From assembly GCA_017404325.1 (NCBI GenBank), contig JAFRCO010000012.1, forward strand, positions 1-64,000: a DNA stretch of 64,000 nt. The letters are read 5' to 3'. A program made the position numbers and the translations under genes. Below the pieces are notes generated by a model. The model was not told the DNA's origin. It made no database searches and saw only the letters and a list, made by a program, of their open reading frames with translations. This document shows positions 61,201 through 64,000 of the stretch, piece after piece (positions within the stretch are counted from its first letter, which is position 1; each line of letters opens with the position of its first letter). Origin of the DNA: Candidatus Saccharimonadota bacterium (GTDB lineage: Bacteria; Patescibacteriota; Saccharimonadia; Saccharimonadales; Saccharimonadaceae).

Positions 61201-62216
61201 GAATAGAAGAAATTTTAGTTAAAGATGTTTGGGATAAATTTATAAAATCACATGAGGAAGCAAATTTTTTGCAATCGTGGGATTTTTACGAATTTCATAA
61301 AAAACGCGGAAAAAAAATCGTTCGAAGAGCAATCTTAAACGAAAAAGGTGATATTGTCGCAGCTTATGCGGGGGTTGTTGAGACGGCAAAACGCGGAAAA
61401 CATCTCGCGATTGCTGGGGGACCGATTTTAGATTGGGAAGATAAAAAACTTGTTAAAGAGATTTTTAAAGATATTAAAAAAGCCGGCGAGAAGAATGGTT
61501 GTGTTTTCGTTCGCGTACGTCCACAGTTATCACTTTCAGATAAATCTTTGAAATTAATGCGAGAACTAGGGCTGAAGAAAGCGCCGATGTATCTATCGGT
61601 CGAATATGCAGGGATTCTAGATTTAAAGAAGTCTGAAGAAGAAATTTTAGTTGGCGCTTCTCAAGGTTTTAGACGAAAACTTCGTAAAGCAGAAAAAGTT
61701 GGGATTGAAATTAAAGCCGAGACGAGTGACGAAGCAATTAGAGAATTTTGCAAGTTGGAGAAGAAGCACGCTGAAAGACAAAAATACGTAGCTTTCTCGA
61801 GCGATTTCTTAAAAAAGCAATTTGAGGCATTTCGAGAGGGAAACGAAATATTAATCTACTCAGCGCGTTATGAAAAAGAAATTCTTGCGATGAATTTTAT
61901 GATCTTTTACGGACCGGAAGCAAGCTATCATTATGGAGTGTCATCAGAGCTCGGAACGAAATACTCGGCAGCGCCACTACTCCATCTTGCGGCAATGGAA
62001 GAAGCGAGGAAGCGAGGATGTATCCGTTATAATTTGTGGGGGATTGTCGGACTGGAAGAAAAATCGCATCGTTTTTATGGAGTTTCGGAATTTAAACGCT
62101 CGTTTGGGTGTGAAGAATTGAAGTATACGCCGGCCCATGATTTGATTTTAAAACCGTTTTCATACCAAAAAACGAAAATAGTAGAAACGGCGAGAAAAAA
62201 GATTCGCCATGTCTAA
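61197..62216 (+). CDS. FemAB/FemX-like peptidoglycan bridge transferase, copy 2
   Basis: 339 residues, paralogue of the preceding gene with the same landmarks in the same order: NFLQSWDFYEF, IAGGPILDW, VFVRVRPQL, RRKLRKAEKVGI, RYNLWGI and FYGVSEFKRSFG. Coupled by ATGA. Tandem FemX genes usually act one after the other (as FemX/FemA/FemB or MurM/MurN do), so a bridge of at least two residues is predicted. Last gene of the operon. Confidence 0.9.
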   Translation: MRIEEILVKDVWDKFIKSHEEANFLQSWDFYEFHKKRGKKIVRRAILNEKGDIVAAYAGVVETAKRGKHLAIAGGPILDWEDKKLVKEIFKDIKKAGEKNGCVFVRVRPQLSLSDKSLKLMRELGLKKAPMYLSVEYAGILDLKKSEEEILVGASQGFRRKLRKAEKVGIEIKAETSDEAIREFCKLEKKHAERQKYVAFSSDFLKKQFEAFREGNEILIYSARYEKEILAMNFMIFYGPEASYHYGVSSELGTKYSAAPLLHLAAMEEARKRGCIRYNLWGIVGLEEKSHRFYGVSEFKRSFGCEELKYTPAHDLILKPFSYQKTKIVETARKKIRHV

Positions 62217-62225
62217 AATATGTGC

Positions 62226-62231
62226 TATAAT
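62226..62231 (+). promoter_or_regulatory. -10 element upstream of the HdeD-like gene
   Basis: TGTGCTATAAT (extended -10 form); ~20-nt leader with AAGGA 5 nt before the ATG. Confidence 0.6.
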
Positions 62232-62256
62232 AAGCTTAAGTTAAATAAGGATTTTT

Positions 62257-62874
62257 ATGGCGCATATAAATCGAAGATATATAGATAAACATTGGTTTGT
62301 TTTCATCATCCGCGGAATACTGGCTGGAGTATTCGGTCTTCTACTACTATTTGGTGGTTTGATGGATTTAGAAGGAGTGATTGCGACAATCAGCATCTTT
62401 TTACTTGTGATGGGAATTGTCGATTCGGCTGGTGCGCTTTATAATTCAACAAAGAAACGAGGTTGGGTTAATTCAGTCATTGATGCATTGATTGATGTGA
62501 TTGCAGCTTTAGCATTGCTCTTTTTTGCAAAGAGTGATTTAGTAATGAGTTTAATTATTATCTCGGTTTATGTCTTTATTTCTGGGGTTATTGATATCTT
62601 CCATGGATTCTTATCGACTGTCGATCCGACAGATCGCTTTATCCGAATTTTGACCGGTGTTCTAGGCTGTATTATGGGGGCAGTAATCCTAAATGCTGGG
62701 AATTTCGAAGTAATGACCTTCATTCGCTTCTTTGGTGTCTATATGATAATTGTTGGGGTTACAAGCATGATTTATGGTGTACATAATAATTCGCAAAATA
62801 TCGAAGACATAGTTGCGAGAAAAGAAATTAAGAAAAAGGGGACAAAGAAGAAAGGTGGCAAAAAGGCTAAATGA
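62257..62874 (+). CDS. HdeD/DUF308-like six-helix membrane protein
   Basis: 205 residues with six hydrophobic helices in three pairs, the DUF308/HdeD layout (RGILAGVFGLLLLF, FLLVMGIVDSAGALYN, RILTGVLGCIMGAVIL). The C-terminal tail is very Lys-rich (KKKGTKKKGGKKAK) and cytoplasmic. HdeD has been linked to acid resistance in E. coli; function here is not known. The stop overlaps the next ATG (ATGA), coupling it to a FISUMP surface gene. Confidence 0.82.
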   Translation: MAHINRRYIDKHWFVFIIRGILAGVFGLLLLFGGLMDLEGVIATISIFLLVMGIVDSAGALYNSTKKRGWVNSVIDALIDVIAALALLFFAKSDLVMSLIIISVYVFISGVIDIFHGFLSTVDPTDRFIRILTGVLGCIMGAVILNAGNFEVMTFIRFFGVYMIIVGVTSMIYGVHNNSQNIEDIVARKEIKKKGTKKKGGKKAK

Positions 62875-64000
62875 GAAGGATTTTACCAGCTTTAATTCTT
62901 TCTAGTTTAACTCTTTTCTCCTTTTTATTCCTCACTTCCTCTTTCGTTTCCGCAGACACTTCCGTCACCGCCACAGCCACAGTTCAAGTCGGTTCAGCTT
63001 GTTCATTTAACTCAGTAGTAAACTCAGCTCATGCTGCTACTATTCCATCTGGCACTAATCAAAGTGATATCGGACAAACTACTTTTACTGTTGTCTGTAA
63101 TGATACTGGTGGATATAGTATTTATGCTATAGGATACAGTAACTTTGAAGTAGGGAATACTAAACTCCTTGCTACAATTAATGGCGTACTAAACTCTACC
63201 TATGATATTAATACTGGATCTAATGCTTCCGGTACTCCATCCTCCTGGGCTATGAAACTAGCTCCTAGTACTAATTTAACTAGTAGTAATATTCTAAATG
63301 GCTATGGAAGTTATAGTGTAGTTCCTAGTAGTTATGTTAAAGTAGCTACACTTGTTCCTTCTTCTACTCCAGTTAGTTCTTCTAGTCTAACTGCTACCTA
63401 TAGAGTTAACATTGCTGCTACTCAACCTGCTGGTAATTATAATGGTAAAGTACGTTATGTATTAGTTAATCCTGCTACTAATGTGCCGAATGAACCGAAA
63501 ACTTGTGGTTCATTAAAAATTTGTTATTACCCGAACGCAGGCAACACAGTTACCGACACAATGGGAGATCAAACTATTAATTCGGCTGTAACTTCGACTG
63601 GATTATGGGCCTCCAACTTTCAAAGAGCTGGTTATGGTTTCGTTGGTTGGTCTGATGCCTATGATTATGTAGCTAATGTTGGCAGTGAGTCTAATCCAGA
63701 TGCTCATATTTATGGGCCTAATGAGACCATTTCTTTCACTGCCGGGCAATACTATGGTACTAATAAAGGTCTCTCGCTTTACGCCGTCTGGGTTAAATCA
63801 GAAGGCTTCTTACAAGGTTGGAATGGTTGTTCTAGTCTAGGTTCTGGTAAGGTTACTGCTCTTACCGATCAACGTGATGGCGATGTTTATGCTGTGGCTA
63901 AACTCGCTGATGGTAAATGTTGGATGATTGAAAACCTAAGACTTGATTATGATGCTAACTTCTCCGAATCATTATCGCAAGGGTTTGGTGGGGTGTTTGC
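62871..64000 (+). CDS. FISUMP-type surface protein with InlB-like repeat, 3' end outside the window
   Basis: ATG 62871 opens a frame with no stop to the window edge (376 codons). Signal peptide MRRILPALILSSL...VSA; beta-type domain (CNDTGGYSIYAIGYS, ATQPAGNYNGKVRYVLV) closely like that of the 35058 gene; an InlB-like repeat with YGFVGWSDAYD and LYAVWV; then the start of the FISUMP domain (DGDVYAVAKLADGKCWMIENL). Codons in 62940-63480 are almost all T- or A-ending (AGT, ACT, GCT, CTA); past about 63480 the CCG/TCG-containing usage of the other genes returns. Paralogous to the genes at 1 and 35058. Confidence 0.87.
   Translation, partial: MRRILPALILSSLTLFSFLFLTSSFVSADTSVTATATVQVGSACSFNSVVNSAHAATIPSGTNQSDIGQTTFTVVCNDTGGYSIYAIGYSNFEVGNTKLLATINGVLNSTYDINTGSNASGTPSSWAMKLAPSTNLTSSNILNGYGSYSVVPSSYVKVATLVPSSTPVSSSSLTATYRVNIAATQPAGNYNGKVRYVLVNPATNVPNEPKTCGSLKICYYPNAGNTVTDTMGDQTINSAVTSTGLWASNFQRAGYGFVGWSDAYDYVANVGSESNPDAHIYGPNETISFTAGQYYGTNKGLSLYAVWVKSEGFLQGWNGCSSLGSGKVTALTDQRDGDVYAVAKLADGKCWMIENLRLDYDANFSESLSQGFGGVF

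Noticed and set aside
1-64000. UGA recoded as Gly or Trp
   Set aside because: TGA ends frr, the phosphoketolase N subunit, 16167, 60226 and other genes at clean overlaps, and Trp is TGG throughout.
1-64000. CRISPR array, transposase, integrase or prophage genes
   Set aside because: I saw no direct-repeat array and no such domain on either strand.

Overview
The window is an AT-rich, very compact bacterial chromosome segment, most likely from Candidatus Saccharibacteria (TM7) or a close relative in the Patescibacteria/CPR. The grounds are mixed. The gene set is a reduced one: uvrC lacks its C-terminal HhH domain, pyrH/cdsA/dxr are missing from the rpsB-tsf-frr-uppS-rseP neighbourhood, proS is short, and the phosphoketolase is split in two. 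Surface proteins are many, with FISUMP-like domains and VPxTG sorting signals, and peptidoglycan is of Gram-positive style (FemX, class A PBP, MurJ, MurF-like). TGA is used as a stop and Trp is TGG, which argues against the UGA-Gly lineages Gracilibacteria and Absconditabacteria. The lineage is inference; no rRNA is present to settle it.

Layout. 1-1406 is the 3' end of a FISUMP-type surface protein. 1.4-6.4 kb holds rpsL-rpsG and then a sugar-phosphate operon (gap, rpiB-like, rpe-like, a PfkB kinase, a LOG-family protein), with enolase converging on it. 7.7-12.4 kb has a membrane protein and uvrC-secG-oligopeptide-binding protein. 12.4-19.2 kb is a tandemly duplicated two-gene module (small membrane-anchored helical protein plus very large secreted protein). 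19.2-21.4 kb has tRNA-Leu(GAG) and two more surface proteins. 21.4-32.7 kb is translation, protease and repair genes (rpmE, clpP, rpsB, tsf, frr, uppS, rseP, CPBP protease, proS, greA, lysS, uvrB). 32.7-45.8 kb holds a second FISUMP protein, the split phosphoketolase, PIN-TRAM, PBP1A, murJ and gatCAB with a HEPN-like gene inserted. 45.8-57.1 kb carries fusA, tuf and rpsJ separated by lineage-specific surface or unknown genes, including a predicted thioester/isopeptide adhesin. 57.2-62.2 kb is a start-stop-overlapping cell-envelope operon (MurF-like ligase, alpha/beta hydrolase, DegT aminotransferase, two FemX-like transferases). The window ends in an HdeD-like gene and a third FISUMP protein cut by the edge.

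How the genes work together. RpiB-like, RPE-like, phosphoketolase, GAPDH and enolase outline a pentose-phosphate/phosphoketolase fermentation route. GatCAB suggests indirect amidation of Glu-tRNA(Gln) and/or Asp-tRNA(Asn). UppS, MurJ, PBP1A, the MurF-like ligase and the FemX pair build the wall that carries VPxTG-anchored adhesins.

The strongest unexpected signal is regulatory. About sixteen genes have a TATAAT-like -10 element ending only 6-7 nt before the ATG, so transcription should start at the start codon (leaderless mRNAs). Ribosomal protein, elongation factor and most surface protein genes instead have leaders with Shine-Dalgarno sites, often with a hairpin. Convergent genes repeatedly share stop codons in 4-nt overlaps.
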